Source: Candidatus Woesearchaeota archaeon
Lineage (GTDB): Archaea > Nanobdellota > Nanobdellia > Woesearchaeales > JASKKU01
DNA: 38,248 nucleotides
Assembly (NCBI GenBank): GCA_011045925.1
Contig: DSBS01000049.1
Span: 1-38,248, forward strand
Direction of reading: 5' to 3'
The translations under genes were made by a program, and so were the position numbers. Below are positions 23,209 to 31,241 of the stretch, one piece after another (within the stretch, counting starts at the first letter, position 1; each line of letters starts with the position of its first letter). The notes under the pieces were generated by a model. The model ran no database searches, had not been told where the DNA came from, and saw nothing but the letters and a program-made list of their open reading frames with translations.

Positions 23209-24113
23209 TCTTTTCTTTCCTCGTTTGAAACCATCTTAACAAAAATATCCTCAAGCGAGGGCTGGCTTACCCTTACTTCCGAAACTTTTATTGACTCCTT
23301 TTCCAGGAAGTAAAAAAGCTCCTTAATCTGCATATTGTCCTTTTTGTGAATCATTGTTGCTGTGTTTGCTGAAAAAACAAGCCTGCTATCCTTAAAAGCA
23401 GCCTTCATTTTGTTTAAATCCTCAGCAGATGAAAACGCTATCTTGGTCTTAAATGTCTGCTTAACCTTGTCCATGAACTCACTTGAATCGCCAAAAAACA
23501 TCTGCTTCCCATCATTTACAACGAGAAGCTTATTGCAGACTCTCTCAAGGTCATAGAGAATGTGCGAAGTAATCATAAAAGTGCATCCTCTCTTAGCAAG
23601 AATATCAATAAGAACAAAAATCTTTTTCCTAAGGATTGGGTCCAGCTCCCCAACAGGCTCATCAAGAATAACAAACTCGGGCTGATTTATAAGTGCGATT
23701 GCAATGTCCAGCCTTCTTTTCATTCCGCCTGAAAGCTTCTCTGCCGGGCGTTTTTCAAACCGCCTTAGCTCAAGGAAATCGATAAGAAACGCGTAATTCT
23801 TTTCAAAAATATTTCTGTTGTGCCGGCCGGAAATCCTTGAGAAGTAAGCCAAGTTGTCCTTTACCGTTAGCTCATCAAAAAAACTGGGCTGCTGAAAGGA
23901 AATGCCGAGCTTTTCTCTCTCAAACCCAAGAAAAATTCTTCCTGAAAAATCAGTAACAAGCCCGGCAACAGCTCGGATGATTGTGGTTTTCCCGCTTCCG
24001 CTCACTCCAAGTATGCCGAGGAAGTCCTTCTTCTTGAGAGAGAAAGAAATGCCATCAATCGAAAAGCCCTTCCTATACCTAAAAGAAAGGTTTTTTACCT
24101 GCAGGATTGTCAT
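23205..24113 (-). CDS. ABC transporter ATPase (second pair)
   Basis: This ATPase of about 302 residues energises the adjacent permease. Walker A is GVSGSGKTT, the Q-loop region is KLGISFQQPSFFDELTVKDN, the signature is LSGGMKRRLDIA, Walker B is EFVILDEPVGELDP and the H-loop is MITSHILYDLE. A C-terminal domain of about 80 residues follows (TKIAFSSAEDLNKMKAAFKD). The ATG at 24113 is preferred: upstream is only a TTG at 24125, and an A/T-rich CTTAATAAG (24133-24145 region) lies about 26 nt away, suggesting an internal leaderless promoter. The sequence is clearly paralogous to the ATPase at 26169-27125. Confidence 0.9.
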   Translation of the reverse strand: MTILQVKNLSFRYRKGFSIDGISFSLKKKDFLGILGVSGSGKTTIIRAVAGLVTDFSGRIFLGFEREKLGISFQQPSFFDELTVKDNLAYFSRISGRHNRNIFEKNYAFLIDFLELRRFEKRPAEKLSGGMKRRLDIAIALINQPEFVILDEPVGELDPILRKKIFVLIDILAKRGCTFMITSHILYDLERVCNKLLVVNDGKQMFFGDSSEFMDKVKQTFKTKIAFSSAEDLNKMKAAFKDSRLVFSANTATMIHKKDNMQIKELFYFLEKESIKVSEVRVSQPSLEDIFVKMVSNEERKE

Positions 24114-24170
24114 GTTCTTTATCAACTCGCTTCTTATTAAGAATCTTTCGAAAATTCGCTTAACCCTTTA

Positions 24171-26165
24171 TCAAAATGACGACAGCTTCTTGTGTATCAG
24201 GTTAAGGTCATCATAAATCCTCTGCTTTGACTTCTTGTCAAGCTGCTGGTAAAGGGAAAGCATCCTGATGTATTTTTCCTTTGCAATAGAAAGCTCGTCT
24301 TTTGATATTTTCTTTTTTGGCGACAGCAAAGCATTTGTCTCATCAATAAGGTTCTTAAGCTTCGCATATTCTTCCGGCTCTGCCTTTTCCTGCTTCTGGC
24401 TTTTCCTCCTTATGGTTTTTCTTGTGTTTATCCCCAGATCATTCCTGCTTAAGAAAGACTGCATCGCAACCAGTACAATCAGCAGCACAAGAAGCCAGGA
24501 AACAAGAAGGGACATCTGAAACAAAATCTCTGAGAATGAAGAGCCGTGTATTAAAACCTGCCTGAAAAGATACTCAGACAGGTTAAGCGGATTAAGCCTC
24601 AGTACATTCTGCACTCCGGCTGAGAAACCTTCTATCGGGAAGATTATGCCCGAGAATATAACCAGGAATAAAGAGAGCAGTATAGCAACCGTAGAAGAAG
24701 ACTCTTCTGAAGAAAGGATGTTCCCAACAAGAATGCCCAAGATTATAAACACAGAAGATGAAAGAAAAGTAATTAAAACAACTGACAAAAACGAGCCTAT
24801 TCCGGAAATGGAAGACGAAAAAGCAAGCGAAATTATTGCCAGGACAATAAAAACCTGGACAAAAAGGATTATCAGGGTTGTGAGATAGCTGCCAAAGCCA
24901 AAAACAGATTCTTTTGTTGGGGCAACAAGATTCCTTATGTGGGCGCTTGAGTTTTTCTCAATCTGCATAAGGGTTGATGAGATTACAATGCTTATAAACA
25001 TGATTATCATTGCAAGCATGGTTGGAAAAAGCACAGCCATTGAGGTTTTTTCCTGGACAACAGGCATAACCTCAGTCTTGAACGGCTCGGTAATCTGCTC
25101 TGAAGAAAGAATCCTTATCTCATTTGCGTGCCTTTCTATATCATTGAGAGACTTCTGAACCAGGAAGATGTCACCAAGCATATTAGTGGTATCCTGCTTG
25201 CCTGTAAGCATGTATGAGAGCGTTTTTTCCTTAGATGCCTGAATGGATTCCAGCAGTATTTTAATTTCTGCTATGCTTTTTTCTACATCTGACAATCTTG
25301 CTGAAAGTGCTTCTGTTGAAGAAGAAAGGGCTTGCTTGTCTGAAGTGACAGCAACAATAGATGAGTTAATATTCTGAATCATATCATCTATAATCGGATT
25401 TAGCATCGAGGACACTTGAGGATCATTCAAGCTCGCCACAGTTAACTTGAGATTCCTTGCTGATGACTGGACTTCCTGGAATTTTGTAAGAGACCTTAAG
25501 GCAATAACATCAGAGCGTGTCTTTACATCTGCAATGGTATTTCTAAACTCTGTAATCTTAAATCGGTTAAAATCGTAAACCGGGTTAATTATATCAATAA
25601 ATGATGAGGCTGCTGTAAGCGAGCTGGAGAGCTTGTCGTTAATTGTAGTCAGGCGGTTCACTATCGGCTTGCCTGCTGAAATTTCTGTTGTGGTAAAGGT
25701 AATGAAATCCAGCAGCGTGCCTACCAGGTCTTTTGAAACTTCCCTCATCTTGTCTTCTGCAGGTGTAAAAAGGATGTCCTTGATAATCCATGCCAGGTTA
25801 ATCTGAGAATAATCAACATAGAAATTTATGAACCCCTCATACTCCCTGTCCACACGCAAGCCTTCAGAGAAAACCACGCAGGCATGAAAGGAGCCCATAC
25901 GGACAGAATCTATGCACTCCTGCTCCGAGCCAAGCCTGTCAACAACAAACCCTTCTTTTCTTAAAGAGTCAATATAAGAGTTTGAAAGTGCACTGTAAGT
26001 CGGGCTGAAAACCCCAACCTTTATGTTAAAGCGTGTCTGGGTATCCAGGGCAACACCGGACATAAATACAATAAGAAGAGGGCCAATCAGCATAAGCAGC
26101 GAAGAAAGCTTGCTTCTCATAAGAAGCTTCATATCCTTTTTTATTACCTCTAAGATTCTTCTCAT
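24171..26165 (-). CDS. ABC-2 type exporter permease with large extracytoplasmic coiled-coil domain (first pair)
   Basis: This 664-residue protein is organised like the permease at 21445-23208 but longer. It has an N-terminal helix (about 18-40), an extracytoplasmic domain of about 330 residues with coiled coil (SSSTEALSARLSDVEKSIAE, IKILLESIQASKEKTLSYML), a membrane block at about 375-575 ending in a strongly hydrophobic SWLLVLLIVLVAM, and a charged cytoplasmic tail of about 90 residues (NLIDETNALLSPKKKISKDE, YIRMLSLYQQLDKKSKQRIY). It starts 3 bases after its ATPase. It may form a homodimer, or a heterodimer with the second permease. Confidence 0.8.
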   Translation of the reverse strand: MRRILEVIKKDMKLLMRSKLSSLLMLIGPLLIVFMSGVALDTQTRFNIKVGVFSPTYSALSNSYIDSLRKEGFVVDRLGSEQECIDSVRMGSFHACVVFSEGLRVDREYEGFINFYVDYSQINLAWIIKDILFTPAEDKMREVSKDLVGTLLDFITFTTTEISAGKPIVNRLTTINDKLSSSLTAASSFIDIINPVYDFNRFKITEFRNTIADVKTRSDVIALRSLTKFQEVQSSARNLKLTVASLNDPQVSSMLNPIIDDMIQNINSSIVAVTSDKQALSSSTEALSARLSDVEKSIAEIKILLESIQASKEKTLSYMLTGKQDTTNMLGDIFLVQKSLNDIERHANEIRILSSEQITEPFKTEVMPVVQEKTSMAVLFPTMLAMIIMFISIVISSTLMQIEKNSSAHIRNLVAPTKESVFGFGSYLTTLIILFVQVFIVLAIISLAFSSSISGIGSFLSVVLITFLSSSVFIILGILVGNILSSEESSSTVAILLSLFLVIFSGIIFPIEGFSAGVQNVLRLNPLNLSEYLFRQVLIHGSSFSEILFQMSLLVSWLLVLLIVLVAMQSFLSRNDLGINTRKTIRRKSQKQEKAEPEEYAKLKNLIDETNALLSPKKKISKDELSIAKEKYIRMLSLYQQLDKKSKQRIYDDLNLIHKKLSSF

Positions 26166-26168
26166 TTG

Positions 26169-27125
26169 CTAAATCAGCTCGAACATTTCCTCAAGCGGCG
26201 GCTTCCTGAGCCTTACATCAATTATCTTCTCCTTATTGCTATCCAGGATTGAGATAAACCTCTTAAGCGAGTCATGCCCGTTCTCAACAAGAAAAATAAG
26301 GTAGTTCATCTGCTTGATGTGCTTCCTTATCTTAATGTGCTTGTCTTTGTAGGCCTGGCTTATAATCTTGTCATAGTTGCCCGGGACTGACTCAACAACA
26401 ACCTGGTCATAAAGGCTTATCCTCTCCCTTATTTCTGCCGGAGTGCCCACAGTGATAAGGTTTCCTTCATGCAGAACTGCTATCCTGTCGCAAACCTGCT
26501 CCAGGTCATTTATGAAATGAGAGCAAAGAATTACTGTTTTTCCTTTCTCATTGATTCTTTTTGTAAGAAACCAGATTTCCTTTCTTAGCAGTGGGTCAAG
26601 CTCGCCGGTAGGTTCATCCAAAAGAAGAATTAGCGGGTTATGGACAATTGAGATAGCCATATCCAGCCTTTTTTGCATCCCACCTGAAAGCTCCTCTGCA
26701 AGCTTATCCCTGTGCTGCTTAAGCTCAAACAGATCCAGCAGCACATTTATTCTCTGCTGCAAAAGCCCTTTACCAACAAGCATCATATTGCCAAAAAAGC
26801 TTAGGTTTTCCTTTATAGTCAGCTTGGTGTAAAAAGAGGGATGCTGACTTGAGAATCCAACGTGAGAGCGAAAATAGTCCAGATGCTCGTTAACAGGCTT
26901 GAACACATAGTCTTTTTTCCTTTTGTGCGAAAAAAGGACTGTTCCTGAAGAAGGCTTAACCAGCCCCAACAATGAAAGAAGCAGGGTTGTCTTGCCTGAG
27001 CCGGATACGCCGACAACACCAAGTATCTCTGAGCTGTGAACAGAGAGGTTTATATTGTTAAGAATGCGGTTGTCCCCAAAGTAAACACTAAGGTCCTGGG
27101 TCTTAAGAATAACTTTTGAGTCCAT
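26169..27125 (-). CDS. ABC transporter ATPase (first pair)
   Basis: This 318-residue ATPase has Walker A GVSGSGKTT, the Q-loop segment HVGFSSQHPSFYTKLTIKEN, signature LSGGMQKRLDMA, Walker B LILLLDEPTGELDP and H-loop ILCSHFINDLEQ, followed by a C-terminal domain of about 90 residues. It is the first gene of the transporter operon. A TATA-like TTTTAAAA (27148-27155) is centred 26 nt before the ATG, in the short gap after the RNase P RNA gene. The same T-rich tract may terminate that RNA. Confidence 0.9.
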   Translation of the reverse strand: MDSKVILKTQDLSVYFGDNRILNNINLSVHSSEILGVVGVSGSGKTTLLLSLLGLVKPSSGTVLFSHKRKKDYVFKPVNEHLDYFRSHVGFSSQHPSFYTKLTIKENLSFFGNMMLVGKGLLQQRINVLLDLFELKQHRDKLAEELSGGMQKRLDMAISIVHNPLILLLDEPTGELDPLLRKEIWFLTKRINEKGKTVILCSHFINDLEQVCDRIAVLHEGNLITVGTPAEIRERISLYDQVVVESVPGNYDKIISQAYKDKHIKIRKHIKQMNYLIFLVENGHDSLKRFISILDSNKEKIIDVRLRKPPLEEMFELI

Positions 27126-27147
27126 TGCTCTCTTAATAAAACTTGTT

Positions 27148-27155
27148 TTTTAAAA
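27148..27155 (-). promoter_or_regulatory. TATA box of the ABC exporter operon
   Basis: TTTTAAAA, centred about 26 nt before the ATG at 27125, lies within a longer T-run followed by an A-run that also sits about 25-35 bases beyond the RNase P RNA 3' end. Confidence 0.45.
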
Positions 27156-27180
27156 AAAGTTGTAATCATTAAAGAATGTA

Positions 27181-27460
27181 GAACGGACAGAAATAAGCCG
27201 CCTTCTGTTGCTGAAACAGCATGCGAGCATTTGACTAAGCGGATAAACCTTGCACCCAGGAGGGACTGGCATCTCATCCTTTCCTGTGAACTTGCTCTGC
27301 CTGTTATCTCCCTTTGAAAAGGTTCAAGCGCATCATTGCGGACACAGGGGGTTTTATTTCTTTTCAGTTGCCATGCCTTTTAAGCATGCCCTTTTGAGGG
27401 CCTCAAAAAGGGTGGGCGGACTTTCCTCAGTAAAACCGGAAGCTCGCTATCTGTCCGTTC
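27181..27460 (-). ncRNA. rnpB: RNase P RNA
   Basis: This 280-nt RNA is the catalytic component of RNase P, which trims tRNA 5' leaders. The two ends form a perfect 10-bp P1 helix (GAACGGACAG with CTGTCCGTTC). Just inside the 5' end is CR-I, GAGGAAAGTCCGCCC (about 27414-27428). Near the 3' end is CR-V, AGAAGGCGGCTTATTT (27191-27206), which pairs with CR-I to form P4. A CR-IV-like CACAGGAAA (about 27281-27289) lies between. These are the universally conserved RNase P blocks in the right order. The apparent ORFs here are short and spurious. A TATA-like TTTAAA at 27485-27490 lies 27 nt upstream of the 5' end. Its protein partner Pop5 is at 13844-14191. Confidence 0.93.
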
Positions 27461-27484
27461 AAAAAGCTGGTTAGAAAAAAAGAA

Positions 27485-27490
27485 TTTAAA
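27485..27490 (-). promoter_or_regulatory. TATA box of RNase P RNA
   Basis: TTTAAA, preceded on the minus strand by a purine/A-rich BRE-like AAAACC, is centred about 27 nt before the first base of the P1 helix. Confidence 0.5.
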
Positions 27491-27535
27491 GGTTTTGGTA
27501 TAACAAGCAGGTTTCCACTCTTGTGTAACGAAAAG

Positions 27536-27572
27536 TTTATAACCCCGAGATTACCCCGCCTTCCTCAGGTGA
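27536..27572 (+). promoter_or_regulatory. TATA box and Shine-Dalgarno of the 92-residue hypothetical gene
   Basis: TTTATAAC (27536-27543) predicts a transcript start near 27566. AGGTGA (about 27567-27572) follows directly, 4 bases before the ATG, so the leader consists almost only of the ribosome-binding site. Confidence 0.5.
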
Positions 27573-27576
27573 AACC

Positions 27577-27855
27577 ATGGAAAACAAGATTGAAAGAACC
27601 CTTGATGAGCAATATCTGATATATAGCGCGCCAAATGATTTTCTTGATGGATACTTTGATTATATCGAGCTTAAAAAGCTGCCTTCCATAAGAGGCCCTT
27701 ACTCTAGGGCGGAAGATAAGAAGATGCCTTATGAAAGGTTCAGAGAAAAAATTTTCTCGCCTGAAGATTTCAGCCAGGGCTATAAAGAAATAACCGGAAG
27801 TGAACCTGAGGACAAAGACCTTTTATTTGACATAATCAGGTTTCATTCAGATTAA
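27577..27855 (+). CDS. hypothetical acidic protein, 92 residues
   Basis: The protein is not recognised. It is soluble, acidic and rich in Tyr, Asp and Glu, with no membrane segment, Cys pair or nucleotide-binding motif. Notable segments are YLIYSAPNDFLDGYFDYIEL and YERFREKIFSPEDFSQGYKE. The promoter, the Shine-Dalgarno and the absence of a competing frame support it as real. It is monocistronic, between rnpB and sua5. Confidence 0.6.
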   Translation: MENKIERTLDEQYLIYSAPNDFLDGYFDYIELKKLPSIRGPYSRAEDKKMPYERFREKIFSPEDFSQGYKEITGSEPEDKDLLFDIIRFHSD

Positions 27856-27939
27856 GCCATAAAAGTTTAGCTTTTTCTTTTTGCTTGTTTGCAAAAGGAG
27901 ACAAGCCCCGCCAGAAGTGCCGAAATTTTTTCGAAATGT

Positions 27940-27947
27940 TTTAATAA
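27940..27947 (+). promoter_or_regulatory. TATA box of the Sua5-phosphoesterase pair
   Basis: TTTAATAA is centred about 25 nt before the first of two adjacent ATG codons (27969 and 27972), implying a leaderless mRNA. Confidence 0.45.
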
Positions 27948-27968
27948 TCTAAAACATACCCCTGGGGC

Positions 27969-28541
27969 ATGATGCAAGTAATAACTAAAGACGAAATAGA
28001 CCTAAAGCCTCATATTTTCATCAAAGATTTTCTTCAGGGCAAGCTTGCTGTTTACCCCACTGATACCATTTATGGATTGGGTGCTATTGCAACAGACAAC
28101 AGGGCTGTAAAAAAAATCAGGGATATTAAAAAAAACAACCTGCCGTTTTCTGTAATGGTCCCGGGAATTGATTGGATTAGAGAGAACTGCCATGTAAATG
28201 AGGAAGCAGAAGAATGGATTAAAAAGCTTCCAGGCCCTTTTACCCTAATACTTAAGCTTAAGAAAAAGACCGACATATCTGGTTATGTAAACAATGGCCT
28301 AGAAACAATAGGAGTCAGGATTCCCAACCACTGGATGCAGAGGATTGTCAGGGAGATTGGAGCGCCCATTGTCTCAACTGCAGCCACAGGACCTGATGGA
28401 AGCCTTATTGAAATGCCCGAGGATGTAGACTCACGGCATAAAAAGCACATTCAATACTTCATCAGCGAAAGGCTTATGCTTAGAAAGCCTTCAATTGTTA
28501 TTGACCTTACAAAGGAGATTGCTTCTATTGTGCGAAAATGA
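27969..28541 (+). CDS. threonylcarbamoyl-AMP synthase (Sua5/YrdC domain)
   Basis: This 190-residue enzyme makes threonylcarbamoyl-AMP from threonine, bicarbonate and ATP for the universal t6A37 modification of ANN-decoding tRNAs. YrdC features are LAVYPTDTIYGLGAIATDNR (about 27-46), IRDIKKNNLPFSVMVPG (ATP/threonine pocket), PGPFTLILKLKKK, IGVRIPNHWM and PIVSTAATGPDG. It is the short YrdC-only form without the Sua5 C-terminal domain. It overlaps the next gene by 4 bases. Other t6A genes (Kae1, Bud32) are not in the window. Confidence 0.92.
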   Translation: MMQVITKDEIDLKPHIFIKDFLQGKLAVYPTDTIYGLGAIATDNRAVKKIRDIKKNNLPFSVMVPGIDWIRENCHVNEEAEEWIKKLPGPFTLILKLKKKTDISGYVNNGLETIGVRIPNHWMQRIVREIGAPIVSTAATGPDGSLIEMPEDVDSRHKKHIQYFISERLMLRKPSIVIDLTKEIASIVRK

Positions 28542-29146
28542 GAGTTCTTGCTGTAGGAGATTTGCACGGAGACATCTCCCTGGCAAAGCAGATTTCCAAA
28601 AAAGCCAATGACGAAAAAGCGGATCTGGTTGTTATATGCGGCGACTTAACTCACTTCGATCAGGTTCCGAAGGGGTTTATTCATGAATTTGTCAAAAAGG
28701 GGCATAAAGTACTCTTTGTTCCTGGGAACCACGATTCAGAGACCAGCGCGGACTTCTTCTCTGGAACGTACAGCATAAGAAACCTTAATGAAGGCCCGGC
28801 TGTTTACGGCAATATTGCCTTTATAGGAGCAGGAGGGGCCTGCGTGGGGCCGTTCCCAACAAGTGAGTCCCGGCTGCAGTATCTTATGGAGAGAAACTTT
28901 GGCAGGCTTGAATCAGCTTCAGGATTAAAAAAGATACTAGTTACGCATACACACCCCGAGGGCACCCTGATGGAAAGGTTTACCGGGTTTTTTAAAGGAA
29001 GCCGGGCACTAAGGGAAGGTATTGAAAAAATGCAGCCTGATGTGGTTCTCTGTTCACATGTCCATGAGGCTTCGGGCATTGAGGAGAAGATTGGGAAGAC
29101 AAGAATAATTAATGTAAGCAGGGTAGGAAAAATACTCGAATTGTAA
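28538..29146 (+). CDS. calcineurin-like metallophosphoesterase
   Basis: This 202-residue enzyme has all five metal-site blocks: GDLHGD (7-12), CGDLTH (about 34-39), GNHDSE (about 63-68), VTHTHPEG (about 134-141) and CSHVHEASG (about 171-179). It resembles archaeal phosphoesterases related to YfcE/Icc; the substrate is unknown. It is translationally coupled to the YrdC gene by an ATGA overlap. Confidence 0.88.
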   Translation: MRVLAVGDLHGDISLAKQISKKANDEKADLVVICGDLTHFDQVPKGFIHEFVKKGHKVLFVPGNHDSETSADFFSGTYSIRNLNEGPAVYGNIAFIGAGGACVGPFPTSESRLQYLMERNFGRLESASGLKKILVTHTHPEGTLMERFTGFFKGSRALREGIEKMQPDVVLCSHVHEASGIEEKIGKTRIINVSRVGKILEL

Positions 29147-29183
29147 AAATCTGGAATGCCAAAGCCCTGGTCAAAAAGAAAAG

Positions 29184-29191
29184 GTTAAAAA
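29184..29191 (+). promoter_or_regulatory. TATA box of the GINS gene
   Basis: GTTAAAAA is centred about 27 nt before the ATG at 29215, implying a leaderless mRNA. Confidence 0.45.
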
Positions 29192-29214
29192 CAGGCTTCC
29201 ATTTTACAAAAAAC

Positions 29215-29853
29215 ATGGCTGAAGACGAGATTAATATAACATACGAATCCCTTTTTGATATTCTTAGAAACGAGAAGAAGACTTCCATTGTTCAGCCCCT
29301 GCCAAAAGATTTTTTCAGTGAAGTGCTTGCATATATTGGAGAAAAATACAGGTCCCTTGCCAATGGAAAAACTGAAGACCTGTTTATATCAATAGACAAA
29401 GAAAAGCACCTTAGGGAGCTAAACAACCTTAAGGCAATTATCAAGGAAATTATAGAAAGAAGAACAAAAAAGATTATTGACCTCGCGCAGATTTCTGTTA
29501 AAACCCAGGAGACTTCGGAAGAGCTAAAAAACCTGCTGCCTGAAGAGCAGGTTCTCTTTAAGCAGGCTAGGGATGTCCTGGATAAATACAAAAGAGGGGT
29601 TCCTGACAGGCTGCTTAACCTGAATAAGCCGGACTTTCTTAACTTTAACCAAAGCACAGGCAACAAAAACCAGGAGCAGGAGACAGAAGAAAAGCACGAG
29701 CTTGTTAGAATAATCGCGCCGGTTCCACGTTTCATCGGGCCAGACCTAAAGATATACGGGCCCTTTTCCAATGAAGAGATTGTAAAAATGCCCAGGGAGA
29801 TAACACAAGTCCTTATTAAAAAAAACAGGGCTGAGAAGATAGAGATTAACTAG
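29215..29853 (+). CDS. GINS complex subunit, Gins51/GINS15 type
   Basis: This 212-residue replisome factor connects the MCM helicase with primase/GAN. The alpha-helical A domain comes first (SLFDILRNEKKTSIVQPLPK, about 13-32; LRELNNLKAIIKEIIERRTK, about 66-85). After a Gln/Glu-rich linker (about 145-160) the small beta B domain is at the C-terminus (about 162-210: VRIIAPVPRFIGPDLKIYGP, FSNEEIVKMP, LIKKNRAEKIEI). The A-then-B order identifies the Gins51 class. In many archaea it lies next to primase or PCNA; here it stands alone. Confidence 0.88.
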   Translation: MAEDEINITYESLFDILRNEKKTSIVQPLPKDFFSEVLAYIGEKYRSLANGKTEDLFISIDKEKHLRELNNLKAIIKEIIERRTKKIIDLAQISVKTQETSEELKNLLPEEQVLFKQARDVLDKYKRGVPDRLLNLNKPDFLNFNQSTGNKNQEQETEEKHELVRIIAPVPRFIGPDLKIYGPFSNEEIVKMPREITQVLIKKNRAEKIEIN

Positions 29854-29891
29854 CGTGCTAATATGATCTTCTTAAAAGAACTTCATAAGCC

Positions 29892-29935
29892 TTTTATATA
29901 ACAAGCCAGTCTCTTCTTTTAATAAGCCAGGAGGA
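29892..29935 (+). promoter_or_regulatory. TATA box and Shine-Dalgarno of the seven-helix protein
   Basis: TTTTATAT (29892-29899) sets the start near 29922. GGAGGA (29930-29935) is 8 bases before the ATG at 29944, so this unit is SD-led and not leaderless. Confidence 0.5.
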
Positions 29936-29943
29936 AGATTAAA

Positions 29944-30612
29944 ATGGTATGCCCGGGATGGTTCAGAGGCTTTGACTGCTTTTTTGAGCTTATTGGAAGC
30001 CTTGTTCTTCTGATGTTGGGGATTTACAGCCTTCAGATTAAAAAAATAAGCAGCGGAAAAAGGCCGCATCTTTTTTTTCTTGCGTTTGTACTTGTGTCCC
30101 TGTCTTACCTTGTAAGGATTTTCAAGAACATAAACCTGTATTATCCCATCACAAAGAGCTTTAGCTTTCTAGGAATAAACTTTACCTATGAAAGCTATAA
30201 GATTATTCCGCTTGTTGAGCCAGTAACCTTTGTAAGCAGGTGCTTATTTCTTGTGGGGCTATTCCTGCTTTTCTTCTTATTTACAAAATCAAGGGAAAAA
30301 CAGCACCTGCCTTTTATGCTTTATATGCTAATTGTGTTTACATACCTAGTTTCGTTTAACCAGGTTCTCTTTTACCTAACAACAGCACTGCTTTTTGCGC
30401 ATATTGCTGTATTTTACTGCAAAAACTCAGAAAAATGCAAAACCCGTTTCCAGAGAATAATGCTTTCAGCTTTTATCATCCTCGCTGCATCGCAGGTTTT
30501 GTTCCTGCTTTCAAGTTTTCTGCATACGCTTTACGCGCCTGCAGCAATGGTCCAGTTTATTGGGTTCCTGCTTCTTCTTTTTGACTTTGTAATGCTGGTG
30601 AAAACAAGATGA
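29944..30612 (+). CDS. seven-helix integral membrane protein
   Basis: This 222-residue protein is almost entirely membrane. Seven hydrophobic helices lie at about 10-32, 42-60, 85-112, 120-137, 140-158, 166-190 and 198-220. The short loop between helices 2 and 3 contains INFTYESYKIIP. The family is not recognised, and I see no retinal-binding Lys pattern in the last helix. Its stop overlaps the start of a winged-helix gene by 4 bases, suggesting that a membrane sensor and a regulator are made together. Confidence 0.7.
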   Translation: MVCPGWFRGFDCFFELIGSLVLLMLGIYSLQIKKISSGKRPHLFFLAFVLVSLSYLVRIFKNINLYYPITKSFSFLGINFTYESYKIIPLVEPVTFVSRCLFLVGLFLLFFLFTKSREKQHLPFMLYMLIVFTYLVSFNQVLFYLTTALLFAHIAVFYCKNSEKCKTRFQRIMLSAFIILAASQVLFLLSSFLHTLYAPAAMVQFIGFLLLLFDFVMLVKTR

Positions 30613-30878
30613 GAAAAAGAGAAAGGATGGAGATTGTATATGACATTCTTTTCTCTGTCCTTAACAGAAGGGGAAAAATGAAGCCCACGCAGCTTATGAC
30701 AAAAGCAAACCTATCCTACAAAATGATGAATGAATACCTTGATGACCTTGTCGAAAAAAGCCTTGTTTCCAGGAAAAAACGGAACCAGCACCAGTACCTT
30801 GAAATTACCGATAAAGGAAGGGATTTCATCGAGAAAGTGATTAAGATGAAAAGGTTCAAGGAAACAATTGGCATCTAA
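30609..30878 (+). CDS. winged-helix transcriptional regulator
   Basis: This 89-residue single-domain DNA-binding protein resembles the archaeal winged-helix family typified by Sso10a-like regulators. Helix-turn-helix elements are MKPTQLMTKANLSYKMMNEY (about 23-42), followed by a wing (SLVSRKKRNQHQYLEITDKG) and a final helix (RDFIEKVIKMKRFKETIG). It is co-translated with the seven-helix membrane protein. Targets are unknown; control of its own operon or of membrane genes is plausible. Confidence 0.8.
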   Translation: MRKRERMEIVYDILFSVLNRRGKMKPTQLMTKANLSYKMMNEYLDDLVEKSLVSRKKRNQHQYLEITDKGRDFIEKVIKMKRFKETIGI

Positions 30879-30957
30879 GGCTTAACTAAAGCCTGCTGGA
30901 AGAAGACTAAAAAAATAAAGTAAAAATTATGAGTTTTTTCGTCATAAAAGCGAAAAT

Positions 30958-30967
30958 CTTAAATATA
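30958..30967 (+). promoter_or_regulatory. TATA box of the small basic protein
   Basis: CTTAAATATA is centred about 35 nt before the ATG at 30998, giving a leader of about 8-10 bases. A GGAGGAGG at about 30973-30980 lies near the expected start site and is probably upstream of the mRNA. Confidence 0.4.
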
Positions 30968-30997
30968 AGGTAGGAGGAGGCTTAAGCAGGCGGTAAT

Positions 30998-31228
30998 ATG
31001 GCCAAAAAAAAAGTTTTGAAATACGTTCTGAACAGGCGAAGAAGGGAAAAAACCTTTTTGGTCCCGGAAAGGGCTATAAACCTAAAGCTCGAAACCCCAA
31101 GGCCTTCAAGAAGCAAAGGCAAGAATATTGTCAAAGTATCCTATGCACCAAGCAGAAAGGAAGGTGTTAAAAGAAGGGTTAAGCTTGTTACGGTTCCAAA
31201 GGGAGCAGAAACCATAAGGCTTGCCTGA
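30998..31228 (+). CDS. small highly basic protein, 76 residues
   Basis: The protein is not recognised. About a third of its residues are Lys or Arg, spread along the chain (KYVLNRRRREKTFLVPERAI, PRPSRSKGKNIVKVSYAPSR, KEGVKRRVKLVTVPKGAETI) with predicted beta strands between. There is no Cys or acidic patch. The composition suggests binding to nucleic acid or the ribosome, but no known ribosomal protein or chromatin protein (Alba, Sul7, histone) fits. It has its own promoter. Confidence 0.6.
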   Translation: MAKKKVLKYVLNRRRREKTFLVPERAINLKLETPRPSRSKGKNIVKVSYAPSRKEGVKRRVKLVTVPKGAETIRLA

Positions 31229-31241
31229 GATTTTGAAAACC

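Noticed and set aside
27250..27474. A 74-codon plus-strand frame in the gap before the hypothetical gene
   Set aside because: The interval is explained by the RNase P RNA on the minus strand; the frame has no promoter or ribosome-binding site and no recognisable domain.
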